Shown one piece after another: positions 20,581-31,026 of a DNA stretch of 64,000 nucleotides (position 1 is its first letter; every line of letters begins with the position of its first letter). The notes under the pieces were generated by a model. It was given only the letters and a program-made list of their open reading frames with translations, made no database searches and was not told the origin of the DNA. The stretch is from Phymatolithon calcareum. Taxonomy: Eukaryota; Rhodophyta; Florideophyceae; Hapalidiales. The stretch covers positions 496,001 through 560,000 of the forward strand of contig OZ345365.1 in NCBI GenBank assembly GCA_977006965.1. The letters run 5' to 3'. The position numbers and the translations under genes were made by a program.

Positions 20581-21432
20581 CTTTGCCGGAATATGGAAAC
20601 AGGGGTGCTGTATGATACTCTGCAGCTCATGATGAGCTGAAGCGTGCACCAATGTGATATTCATCTTTTACCTGCTCAGGTCCAGGGTCATAATGGGACT
20701 AGAAAGAGATCAGTGGAGATTCTTGGTTGCTGCAGTCACTTTTAAAATAGGTTCCTGCAATTCAATTTATGGTCGTCCACTGTGACTCACTTGTCGCGAA
20801 ACCACCACTGCTCTTTGACGTGCAATTGGCTCAATAACGAGTAGTGTGCTGTAGAAGGAAATTTAGCGCCCTGCTATTAGAGGCCTTGTGGTCCTCACAA
20901 TGAGAACAGCAAGTTTAACTATCATCAAAAACTCGATGTTCATACTTTTTTCAAAGCAAATTCTCCTGTTGATGCACGTCAGGATAAACATGAACATCGT
21001 TTATTGGGTTTGTGAGCTAGCAAGTGCATATAACGATTTGAAACTAGTTCGTCTCGAAACGAAAACGAGGACGCAGGGATGCATCCCTGAAAACGAGTCG
21101 CAGTGGATCGCTGTCATTGTCCGGGGATATAAGAGGTGCAGTGCCTTAAGGTGCCAAGTAGCATTGGCATATCTCGCTTTACAGCACCGAAACTCCCTAT
21201 AGCTGCTTCCAGCACAGTCTTCACTCAGGCGGTGCTTAAGAGGGACACGTTCCACCTGTGGTATAGTGGTTAAAGTGCGGCACTTTACCAACGCATCTGG
21301 TGACGCTAGACTGTCAGCAGACGCGTTGGTAACTTTTACCCTTTCACATCCACGGCGAAATCAAGAAAAATGTGGTTTAGCGATTGGAGGTTGCCTCTTC
21401 TACAAGTACGTGTTTGGAAAGTGCGCTGAACA
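20581..21432. other. Mostly unrecognised; A-box-like and E-type repeat near 21,250-21,345
   Basis: GTGGTATAGTGGTTAAAGTG at about 21,255 resembles the 5' part of a tRNA, but no B box follows at the right distance. Next to it, ACCAACGCATCTG and ACGCGTTGGT form a 3'-tail-like repeat also seen at 47,580. Confidence 0.35.
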
Positions 21433-21748
21433 TTAGAGAAAACGGATGCGTGTGTTGTGCCGACTCTCCAGCCCGAGGATGAGGAGAGCACACCAGACTG
21501 CAAGGCTCGCTAGGAGTCTAGTCAGACGCAAAAAGTACTTGGAGGATGCAGATGAATACCAAGGAAGAGAACAGGATCTGGCCGATGCAACGAAGGATAT
21601 TGAGAATGTCAGAGAAGAGGAGGACTCCAAAGAAGCACTGAAACAAGCGGAAGACGATAAGGTGTCGAAGAAGCACCCAATAGAGGACACAGTTGAAGAA
21701 CGGATGTCACAAAAAGAAGGGCCGGAAGATATATCATTTACAAATTGA
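21433..21748 (+). pseudogene. Non-LTR family B internal fragment
   Basis: Encodes RVLCRLSSPRMRRAHQTARL.. SLVRRKKYLEDADEYQGREQ, aligned with residues encoded at 28,376-28,600. It ends abruptly where the tandem array unit begins. Confidence 0.7.
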
Positions 21749-21804
21749 TAGAATTAAACTTTTTCTGACTGAAAAATTAGATTCATAATTGATGTTGTGC
21801 GATA

Positions 21805-22065
21805 GTTTGTTTGTTTGTTTGTTTATTGCAGGTTATTCGAATTACACAAAGTGTACATTATTCAACATCTAGGGGTCCTCTAAATGTTCCTGATATGGAT
21901 CCATTCCTGGTACTCGCGTATCTGCTTCGCGCTAGTACTGCTGCACACCACTCCACGGCGACATCCGTGTGCCCTTTGCGGAACGTTAATTCAACTCTTG
22001 CTTGTGACAGGACTCGAACCGGCGACCTCAACATTCCTGCCTGTATCATACCGAAATATAGTTAA
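21805..22065 (-). mobile_element. tRNA-derived SINE
   Basis: On the minus strand the pol III B box GGTTCGAGTCC lies at 22,020-22,010. It is followed by the body (GGGCACACGGATGTCGCCGT) and a tail CAATAAACAAACAAACAAAC. The matching A box is not clear. The body and 3' part are shared with the D-tailed copies at 1640 and 29,550. It is inserted in the tandem array. Confidence 0.7.
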
Positions 22066-22079
22066 CTCTACTCCTTGCG

Positions 22080-22930
22080 GACATCTCATTTTACCCTAGC
22101 AACGTTTTTTGTTCATACATAGGATTGTACTCGCACCGAATGCGTTTAAAACCAATACGTACATATAGGATAGAAATGATCTATGGGGGATTTACTGTTC
22201 TTTTATATGCCCTACTTGTCGATCCAAAAGACCGTTTGTGAAGGGCGGGATTCTCGAGACATATCACTTGCAAATTGATAAAATTAAATCTTTTCTGATT
22301 GCAAAATTAGGTTCATATTGAAGTTGCGCAATAGTTAGCACTATTCCTTGCGGAGATCTCATTTTACCCTAGCTACGTTTCTTGTTTTTACTTAGGATTG
22401 TACTCGCACCCAATGCGTTTTGAATCAATAATAGAGGTTGCTCCTTGCGGACATTGCGGACATCTCATTTTACCCTAGCAACGTTTTTTGTTCTTACATA
22501 GGATTGTACTCGCACCGAATGCGTTTAAAACCAATACGTACATATAGGATAGAAATGATCCATGGGGGGTTTACTGTTCTTTTATATGCCCTACTTGTCG
22601 ATCCAAAAGACCGTTTGTCAAGGGCGGGATTCTCGAGACATATCACTTGCAAATTGATAGAATTAAATCTTTTCTGATTGCAAAATTAGGTTCATATTGA
22701 AGTTGCGCAATAGTTAGCACTATTCCTTGCGGAGATCTCATTTTACCCTAGCTACGTTTCTTGTTTTTACTTAGGATTGTACTCGCACCAAATGCGTTTT
22801 GAATCAATAATATAGGTTGCGAGTGGTATAAGATACGCACATATAGAATATGAATGATCCGTGAAGTATTTTATTGTTCTTTTATATGGCCTATTCCCTG
22901 CGCAGATCTCATTTTACCCTAGCTACTTTT
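22080..22930 (-). repeat. ~272-bp tandem array, right arm
   Basis: Markers AGATCTCATTTTACCCTAGC lie at about 22,082, 22,354, 22,461, 22,734 and 22,904. Spacings 272, 107, 273 and 170 suggest a compound unit of about 170 plus 102-107. Confidence 0.85.
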
Positions 22931-23099
22931 TTGTGCTTACTTAGGCCACTCGAAAATGATTATAAGAACCATCTTGATGTAGAATAGCTAAATGTAAAGG
23001 GCAGCAAACGGTCCGCCAACTCCTCGTTTAACCTCTCTCAGTCACCTTACGCGATTAAGAACGACATTTCTAATTCCACCTGTTGCAAAGGAGTTTATA

Positions 23100-24278
23100 A
23101 TGGCCGATAAATCGCAATCAATTCATGATCAATTGAACACGATCTTGAATCGCGTCGAGAAACTTGAGTTGGCCAGCAAAGGTGGCGGCGTCCCACCTAA
23201 AAGTGCGGATGGGCCGTCCTTCAGCAACGATTTCGGGCTGGGCTCGTGCACGTTGCCCGAGGTTCCCGAGCGGCCGCTCGCGCCTGGTGTGTCGAGCTAC
23301 CGAGAGGGGCTGATTCGCCTCATCGGAAAGAAATGGGTCAACGGCACAAAGCTCAAGTATTACATGTTCGACAATGGCCCGTTCAAAGGCGTGCCGAGCA
23401 ACGAGAACCTCGTCCGAGCGGCTTTTAAGGCGTGGGAGGATGTAGGCATCGGGATCGAATTCGAGGAAGTCACTGACATCAACGTCGCCCAGGTTCGCAT
23501 TGGCTTCTTGAGAGGCGACGGCTCATGGTCTTATGTGGGCAGGGACGTGGTAGATATTCCAGGCCGACTGGAGCGGACGATGAATTTCGGGTGGGACCTG
23601 ACCCAAGATCCGCGCGGCGGCGGACTGGACACCCCGATCCACGAAATTGGCCATACCCTAGGGTTCAAGCACGAGCATCAAAATCCGTTTTCGGGGATCG
23701 TGTGGGACGAAGAGGCCGTGTATCGCACGTATGGCGGCCCGCCGAACAACTGGTCCCGCGAAAGAACGTTCCAAAACATCCTTCGCAAACTGTCTCCGCA
23801 GGAAGTTGCGGGCTCGAACTGGGACCCCAATTCGATCATGCACTACGGCTTTGGGGCGGGGATGATCACCGAGCCTGCCCAGTATAACAAAGGCCTTCGG
23901 CCCTCTGACGGACTTACCGACATCGACAAGGCGGAAGCACGCAAGTTCTACCCGCCGCTCAACAAGGCCAAGTATAAGAAGCTGGAGCCGTCCATCTTGG
24001 AGAAAATGTCGATTGGCCCCGGCGAGCAAAGCAACTTTGCTATTGAAGTCGATCGCTCCGACAAATACACGATCCAGACTTTCGGCAACTCCGACGCAGT
24101 GATGGTGTTATTCGAAGAGGTGAATGGCGAAATGGAATTCGTCGCAGGGGACGACGACAGTGGAACAAGTCTCAACGCGAAGATTACCACGCGACTGGTT
24201 CACACCCACAAGTATGTGCTCCGCATCCGGCTCTACCTGAATTGGGCTAGTGGGGATACAGCCGTGATGTTGTCGTAG
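23100..24278 (+). CDS. Zinc metalloprotease, astacin/matrixin-like, copy 2
   Basis: Same length as copy 1 (392 codons). Over the 1179 bases I count 8 differences: 3 amino-acid changes (residues 13 and 33 and one near residue 91) and 5 silent ones. A central stretch of about 600 bases, which includes the zinc motif and Met-turn, is identical. HEIGHTLGFKHEH and SIMHYG are intact, so the product should be active if expressed. The 5' flank (150 bases) differs at about 7 sites and the 3' flank (180 bases) at about 7. Confidence 0.88.
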   Translation: MADKSQSIHDQLNTILNRVEKLELASKGGGVPPKSADGPSFSNDFGLGSCTLPEVPERPLAPGVSSYREGLIRLIGKKWVNGTKLKYYMFDNGPFKGVPSNENLVRAAFKAWEDVGIGIEFEEVTDINVAQVRIGFLRGDGSWSYVGRDVVDIPGRLERTMNFGWDLTQDPRGGGLDTPIHEIGHTLGFKHEHQNPFSGIVWDEEAVYRTYGGPPNNWSRERTFQNILRKLSPQEVAGSNWDPNSIMHYGFGAGMITEPAQYNKGLRPSDGLTDIDKAEARKFYPPLNKAKYKKLEPSILEKMSIGPGEQSNFAIEVDRSDKYTIQTFGNSDAVMVLFEEVNGEMEFVAGDDDSGTSLNAKITTRLVHTHKYVLRIRLYLNWASGDTAVMLS

Positions 24279-24399
24279 GTCACCTTGGACTATCGAGACC
24301 CCCGGATTGCCGCGTCAAATTGCGACCGTCGTCGAGTTTCAGAACGGTCCGCAGATCAACAACTGCTGCAGAGCAAAAGAAATGTTCTACCTTACAGTG

Positions 24400-24900
24400 A
24401 TACATTGAGGATATTTGATGATTTGATTTTGAGAGCTCCCGAAGCCTCACCTTAGAGTAACGCGGTAGCTCTTGCGATATTCTCTAAGCTAAATTCTTCT
24501 GGCTACCTAAAATGTTCTTGATTCGTAATTCTCTCCCAACAAGAGCTCCTGTGAGTCTCTTGCACTCAAACTCAATTTCTGCACTCATCTTCGACGACGC
24601 TAGAGTACGTTGTAAAGCAACTAGTTCGATCAGCGCGGTAATCCCAAAGTAGGCACCAAATACTGATTTTCTCCGAAGGGGTGCGTTGAATGTCAAGCTT
24701 ACGCACCTTATAACGTGTTGGATCCAGAATTTTCCTGACTCCAGTAGGCGGCACTGACATGTATTTACACGTGTCCTGGCGAAGGGTCCCGAAGACTGTT
24801 CTAATGTCTGACCCAAAAGTAACATTTTTTGTAATTTAGTTATTAACTCATTAAAGAAAGAGAAGCTCTCACAGTTTCTCAAACTTAATGCCCAAGCAAC
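24400..24900 (-). mobile_element. Non-LTR family B fragment, right arm
   Basis: Mirror of 13,380-13,740. The minus strand reads LDIQRTPSEKISIWCLLWDY in one frame and FNAPLRRKSVFGAYFGITAL in another. The 3' end at 24,400-24,450 is TCGGGAGCTCTCAA..AAATATCC. It shares a frameshift with the left copy. Confidence 0.65.
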
Positions 24901-25334
24901 GACTTTCCGATATTCAAAAAGAGACGCTGGAAATGGCAGTTGATACCGAAAATGTCCGAAATCAAAATGGAAACGTAAGCGAAGGATTGCAGCGCAACGA
25001 AAAGTCTCTCAGGTGCAATGATAATTGACTAAGGGAGCTTCAATAAAACAGAAATCCATCCATCCATTACAGAAAGAAACAGGTTCACACTTCTTGCGAC
25101 AAAAAGACATGAGTGGGACTGCCAGTTCTGCGTAATAATCGCCGGCATGGGCAAATATTCCGTGCGTCCCGCGTTCGAAACGTCCGTCTCACGAACCGCT
25201 ACGTGTTGGCATGACGGCATCATGAATTATCACAATGCCAGTCGTCCCATCCCCTTGTCCTGCGGCCGTCAGGAACTGTTCACCCGTCAGAGCCCCTGAA
25301 CCTGCCGCGCGTCGCCCGTGCAGTATTGGCTGCC

Positions 25335-26965
25335 ATGTTCGCACCGCTTCTGCTCATCCGCGCCCTCGACATGGTGGTGTCGGCGCGCCGCTGCGTGCCG
25401 AATCTTCGCGCGCTGCCTTGCGGCAACTTCTCCAGCATAGTATTCTCTGCGAACGGCGTGCGCCTGCAGCGCATCTCCAACCTGTCGAATTGGGAAGCGT
25501 GTCTGCCGACTCGATGCTTACGATTTCCGTCTGCAACACTGGCAACTATCGCGTGCACGACACCGCGATGCGCGGCTTGAGTCTTGTCCCGACGGCCGCC
25601 CGCAGCATCGGGCGGGGGGCGCATGTGCGTGTGCGTGTGCGCGTGCAGGGGCCGGGAAACTTGTACGTCACGAAGCGACTTGTCGCCGGCATGGTGTTGC
25701 CGGAGTGGGAGCGGCATGCCATTCACCTTGTGGAGCATATCAGGACGGCGGTAGTTGGAAGGGTCGTTGATGGTCAAGTTGGGGATAATGCACATGTCGT
25801 TGTGGAGGTTATGAACGCGGCGAATGTGCAGCTTTTTCCTGGAACGCGCGATTTACATATAGGCAAGGGAACGCTGCTCAGTAATGTGGTGCATATTTCG
25901 CCACGTGGGGACTCGTGCGCTGAGTATGTGTGCGCGGAAGTGCAAGTTGGGGATTCTGCAAACGTTAAGGGGTCCGATGGGCAAGCTACTGTGTTGATTC
26001 GCGATGGACATCTGGATGCTGAGACGGTTGGTACTGGTTGTCTGAGTCGTGACGCGTTTGCGAACGTCACCAAGAACGGCGTTTCGAATGTGCGGAACGT
26101 GGCTGAGTTGCATATGTACGATGGACAGCTTCCAGATGATTGCCTCGATGCCGGTAACCCTACAGGGTGCCAACGTCAATGTCAATGTGACGAATGTCGG
26201 GAATGTGGAGGATTGCAGTGAGGTGCACATTGTCGACGGAGAGATTGTCGATAAGATCGTTAACGCAAAGCGCGTTGATAATTCGTACATCAAGGTTGAA
26301 GCGGTGAATCTCCGCAATGTGAATGCACATTCGGTCACCGTAAACAAGGGCAAACTTGTGGATGATTTTGTGGATACCGGCGCATTGATCGATTCGGATA
26401 TACGCGTCACCCTTACGAAGGTGGGCAACGTGCGTTGGGCACACTTTTTGAACATATACGTCGGCGAATTAGTTGATGAAGTCGTGGACGTCACTTTCGT
26501 GAAGGATACAGATTTATCTGTTGTGCTCCGCGATGTGGGAAACGCGCACGCGAAGTCCTCGATCGTTATCCATGGCGGCGAACTCAGTGCGTCACGCACG
26601 GGAAGCTTACGATGGACTTGTACGACGTGGAAAGCGTGCGTTGCATGCCAGGTGCCGCCTTGATTATCACGCACGGTCAATTGCTGGAGAATGTCGTTGA
26701 TATCATGGGTGTTGTTAACGCAACGGACGGGAATGTGAAGATTGAATCGAGCGGATGTGCGCACTTGTCGCAATGAGCTATTTCCATTGTAAACGGATCC
26801 ATTGCGAAAAGCCCGATTCACGTCACTGGTTTTTTTTGCAACTGTTTAGTTGTTTATTTGAAAGTCCTCATTAACACTCCTAAGATTCATGTCACTGGTG
26901 CAAATAGCGGGGTCGAGCTAACAGTCATTTCCGGCAAGCACGCGGCGTGTCCATTATCGCAATAG
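25335..26965 (+). pseudogene. Degenerate tandem ~38-residue-repeat protein, right copy
   Basis: Mirror of 3313-4902. The N-terminus MFAPLLLIRALDMVVSARRC is kept. A 7-base deletion near 25,497 relative to the left copy shifts the frame after NLSNWEA. Repeats continue: NAANVQLF, then VRNVAELHMYDGQ, then VGNVEDCSEVHIVDGEIVDK, VDTGALIDSDIRVTLTKVGN, YVGELVDEVVDVTFVKDTD and IIITHGQLL-type units. The frame shifts near 26,165 and 26,595 are common to both arms. A TGG-to-TGA change at about 26,775 and the 54-base H insertion are unique to this copy. The minus strand is open for 322 codons (25,853-26,821). Confidence 0.5.
26830..26883 (-). mobile_element. 54-bp family H 3' tail with target duplication
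   Basis: GATTCACGTCACTGG (26,815-26,829) and GATTCATGTCACTGG (26,884-26,898) flank a minus-strand tail: ..AATAAACAACTAAACAGTTG then A9. It matches the H tail at 50,905-50,958. The left arm holds the empty site around 3383-3400. Confidence 0.9.
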
Positions 26966-27127
26966 CATGGATGCACGCTACTCAACTTGCTGTTGAACAG
27001 TCGAGGATTTCTCTGTGACTTCTCTGTATTTTAGTCGCAATGGATCAAGGCCCATATCTTGGTACTCACAGATGGTTCCTCCGTTACGCTCACACCCATC
27101 ACATACTGATGACTATTACTCTCTGAC

Positions 27128-27397
27128 TCAACACCCTTGTAGCAAAAGCGAAATAGCGAGATTGAAAATGTCGGCATTGCTGTCCGGCTTGAAGTTATCC
27201 ATTTCGAGTGAAATAACTGAACACTCCGTCCTTCTCACTGTGCCGCCACTTATCCTAATCGACTGTCCTTCGGGGAGGGTAAGGTGCGCGCGTGGGAATT
27301 GAAAATTTCGAATGTTTTCTGTGCGCATGTAGAAAGTGTACACCATGAACAAATAATTCTTGCGATACGAAAGTGGTCCGGGCAAAGTGTTGGGCAT
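27128..27397 (-). pseudogene. Unknown ORF, right-arm partner of 2938-3237
   Basis: FMVYTFYMRTENIRNFQFPR, RAHLTLPEG, RISGGTVRRTECS, NFKPDSNAD and the terminal LLQGC align with the left-arm ORF. It converges on the repeat-protein gene. The family is unknown. Confidence 0.4.
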
Positions 27398-28022
27398 GAA
27401 GATTCCGTGCTACGGCATTCAACGTATTCTATAGACAAATTTCTTTTTCCAGTCGACCTTTTTCGTTCACTGTCAACCCATGAACCCACGTACTCTCCTG
27501 GATACCGTGAAGACACTAATCGCGCCTTCAAAAAGAGAAAGTCGTTGTAACGCGCAGATAGTACTCTCAGAATTGTACGGTATATAGCTTCATGTTCACA
27601 AGAACCCGAACCCGAAGCAAAAGAGTTCGAAAGAGCGAGAGAGGATGAATGAAGGAAAGAGAGAAAAACAAAACATACCCCCAAAAGCTTGAACATGTGT
27701 GTAGGTGTTGGAAGCGACGTGCATGGCAAAGAGTTGCGGTCAAGAGCGGGTGCAGGACTTTGGACTTTGCGTGGTCGAAGTACTCGCAGGCGAACGTGGG
27801 CCCGTAGGATGCGAGCGGTCGAGCCGAAAAGAATCCCAGGAAGGTATGGAAGCTCTCGAACTCCACAGGGTCGAAGGGACGAGCGGGCGAACTCCGTGCA
27901 GAATCCAAGCAATCGAGAAGAAAAAAATTCGACCAAGCTCCACGTTAATTTAGTCATATGAAGGAACTAGCTATCTTACATACTGCAAGCGACGCGAAAA
28001 CCAGCACATGTATAGGCGAGAG

Positions 28023-29035
28023 TAAAGGCCTCCCAAAGAAGAAATTTTTCCTTGCAGGAAAAGAGCTGCACCAGGCCTGGAGACTTTCATACCTGGGGAT
28101 CAGTATGAACAACAACGGAGTCACGGACGATACAGCAATTGCAAGAGTTCGAAATGCGGTGGGATGTATACGCAAACTCCGCCAAATAGGCGTGAACGTC
28201 AGAGGATTCCAGCCAGCCACTTGCATCAGGATTTTTAAATCATTGATTCTCCCCAAATGGGAGTATGCCATTCATCTGACCCCGATCACCAAACGTCTGT
28301 TATCGGCAATCGAAGCAGCAGAAGGTCTTTTCTGCAGGTATGTTTTCGGAAAATATGCCGAACATCGAAGGGAGCGGATGCGAGTGCTCTGCCGACTCGC
28401 CAGCCCACAGGTGAGGAGAGCGCACCAGGCTGAAAGGTTCGCCTTAAGCCTGGTAAGACGGAAGAAGTACCTTGAGCTCGCAGAAGAATACCAAGGAAGA
28501 GAAGAAGACCTGGAAGATGTGTCAAAGGATATTGGACATCTTAGAGAAGAGAAGCACCTCAAAGAAGCTCTAAAACAAGCAGAAGAAGGTAAGGTATCGA
28601 AAAGAGGACGCATACGGGAAGCTGCAAAAATATGGACGTTGGAAGAAGAGGGACGGACAGTTAAAATCCCGGTCGACAAGCCGAATGAACTACCAGGAGT
28701 GTTACGTATAAGGGACAGAACGGCGCGGTTGAGATGCCTGAGATTTCTTTTCAACAGAGCTCCTTTGTGGAGAAAATCAGTTTTAGCGAAGTACTTTGGA
28801 CACGGAGCTGTGGTTGAGCTCGCTGTGCTCCAACGCACACTACGGTGCATGAAGATGGACCAAGAAACAGAATACGAATGCGAACGACTCACTCGAGCCC
28901 TCACAGGGAGAGCAACTCGGATTAAGGAGATATTAGGAGGCTAGTAGAGAGATGAATGTGGAAGATAGCGAGAAGCTGCCCTGTTAATCATATTGAGGTT
29001 TTGGGAGCTTCTAAAATAAATCAACATATAACCCC
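28023..29035 (+). mobile_element. Non-LTR family B insertion with 12-bp target duplication
   Basis: TATAGGCGAGAG occurs at 28,011-28,022 and 29,036-29,047 and is single in the left arm. The 5'-truncated insert starts within the RT. YLGISMNNNGVTD and FKSLILPKWEYAIHL belong to the RT palm end and thumb. A charged helical C-terminal region follows (ERFALSLVRRKKYLE.., then APLWRKSVLAKYFGHGAVVE), ending LTRALTGRATRIKEILGG and stop at 28,944. The 3' UTR is only about 90 bases and ends TTCTAAAATAAATCAACAT..ACCCC. Host sequence upstream is open in the same frame from 27,958. This is the most complete B copy. Confidence 0.9.
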
Positions 29036-29549
29036 TATAGGCGAGAGAAACGATCCAGTCACCATGAAACAAGGGCAACGTCGCCATGCAGCTCGTGACA
29101 AAGCAACGGGAAGGGTGTCAACTTTCCTCAAGTTGGGACTCATTGTACCTTATCAATAAATACTTAATTACGACAAAGCAGCGGGCGCGACACAGTCTTT
29201 GAGCAAAGGATGTAACATATTTGAAGAGCGTACACGAAAAAAGTGTGGCCGGTGGAACATTTACGGAGACGTCGAGCGAAGACGTCGGTGACGTCAACAG
29301 TTTGCAATTTACCCAAATTGCACGGCGTATTCGCTCTTGGCAAGTTAAGATTTTGAGGCTGCTTTATCGCATGCTGTTGGCAAGGTTCGACCAGCGCACG
29401 ATGTCCACGTGTGTAGTCAATGAGCCTGATTGCGTTCATGTCGATAAGCGATATGCTCTCGATGATCGTCATTGTGGCGAACAATTTGCCCATCCCTCCT
29501 TCCCTGTTCATTACTTTATATTCTGCAAAGACTTTGGCATCCTGTCGCA

Positions 29550-29710
29550 AGCAAGAATTGAATAATGTTTTGTCCAGGGCACACGGATGTCGGCGTGTAG
29601 TGGTGTGTTCACAGAGTACCCAAAGTGACATCTCGGGAACATTTCAGATGGCCCTTAGATGTGGAGAATACATCGTGTACCTAAATAAAATCTCGCAATA
29701 AAGAAAGAAT
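29550..29710 (+). mobile_element. SINE-like/D-tailed retroposon, right arm
   Basis: Contains GGGCACACGGATGTCGGCGT and ends in CTCGCAATAAAGAAAGAATG. Mirror of 1640-1810. Confidence 0.6.
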
Positions 29711-29789
29711 GACTATGAGGTATACACCCGTACAATACGGGTCGTACTCTTTGCGTACCCATTTTAATGCCGGAGCACATGATAAAAGC

Positions 29790-30250
29790 ATTATTTGCGG
29801 ATAATTGTCTCCACGAAGTGGATTTATTGAGAAGGTACAATGTGTCCCAACTTGAGCAAAGTCGGCACGTTTCTTAGCGTTCTACTACTCTCGAGCCTTC
29901 ACTTGCCTTAATCAGAATTTCGCAGTATCTTGTCCATGGCTCGGGCCACGTTGTTCTCCTCTGTAAGGGTCCATGTGGTCTTCTTCAGGATAATGCTGAG
30001 TGTTCGAACTACCCATGCTGCTTGACTGCTCATTTTTTCTATCAACTTCGGCGCATTTCTTTGAAAGTGGCATACAACTCATCTTTCGCAGAGAATTCTG
30101 CACCTGCTTTCTTTCATCTTCAGTGCTTGGTGCGGTAGACCATTCTTGGAAAAAGTAATTTTCCTGGCCCGAGCACATCGATCTTGTTTGTCAGTTGGCG
30201 TGTTCGATTTTCGCGTGCGGTCGAGGTGAGGGTAAGTGTCGTCATCTACA
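29790..30250 (-). repeat. Family F repeat, right arm
   Basis: Mirror of 690-1150. The minus ORF at 29,912-30,178 has DERKQVQNSLRKMSCMPLS. It lacks the family A insertion seen in the left arm and at 35 kb. Confidence 0.6.
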
Positions 30251-30254
30251 ATTC

Positions 30255-30720
30255 TTTCTTTCTTTCTTTAATGCAGAATGCGTTAATTAACGCCAGAACT
30301 AATCCTAGAATAAGTTCTCATTGTTCAAATATTGGAGTATCTCTACGGGTCTCTTCCTGCGCAGATTTTCTACCGTTTTGTCTCGCACTCTGCCGATGAA
30401 TTTTCGTCGAGAGGCAGTCCTCCCAGGCAGTCCTCCCAGAACAGTGTAGGATGAGGTGCTCCACTGTCTCCTTGACGCCATACGGGCACATCTTGCATAC
30501 TGGGTCGTAGAGAAGCGGTTCATTCTCACTGTGTCCATGGTGAAAGCTTTCCACAATAGGGCTGCAATTCACTATGAGCTGGTGAAGTACCGCCTCTGCA
30601 CGTCTCTGCGAGATGGGCAGATCTTTCGGAAGCGTAGGAAGGGTCACTGGTTTGCTTCTACAGGGCGGCTTGATGATGGATCGTGCCGCTTCCAAAGTGA
30701 GAGGTATCGCTTGGTGCAGT
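30255..30720 (-). pseudogene. Non-LTR family D, RNase H C-terminal part
   Basis: The minus strand encodes the region after RNase H: EAARSIIKPPCRSKPVTLPT, then RRAEAVLHQLIVNCSPIVES and the zinc-like CKMCPYGVKETVEHLILHC. The tail at 30,255-30,275 is the reverse of AATAAAGAAAGAAAG. It abuts the F repeat. Confidence 0.75.
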
Positions 30721-31026
30721 GTCAGACTCGATTCCGAAATTCCCCGTGGCGCAAGTTCATCAGCAGACTCATTCTACGCGACGCCGCAGTGACTCGGTAT
30801 CCAAACACACGCTATCTGAATTTCGCGTGAAAATAAGGTTCCATAGATTCCGGACCATGTCACCAAACATCCGCGGTTGTCCCTTGAGCGCGTCTCTGCA
30901 GCTTCGGCTGTCAGTGAACCATCTACAATTCTACAAATTGGCTCTCACCATTGGGCTGATGTGCAGTAATATGAATTACATTCAAGACGAAGGACACTGG
31001 AGGAGGGAGATAAGGTTTGCATTTAC

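Noticed and set aside
21251-21300. tRNA gene suggested by TGGTATAGTGGTTAAAG
   Set aside because: No B box or cloverleaf partner sequence follows within 80 bases. At most it is a SINE or repeat fragment.
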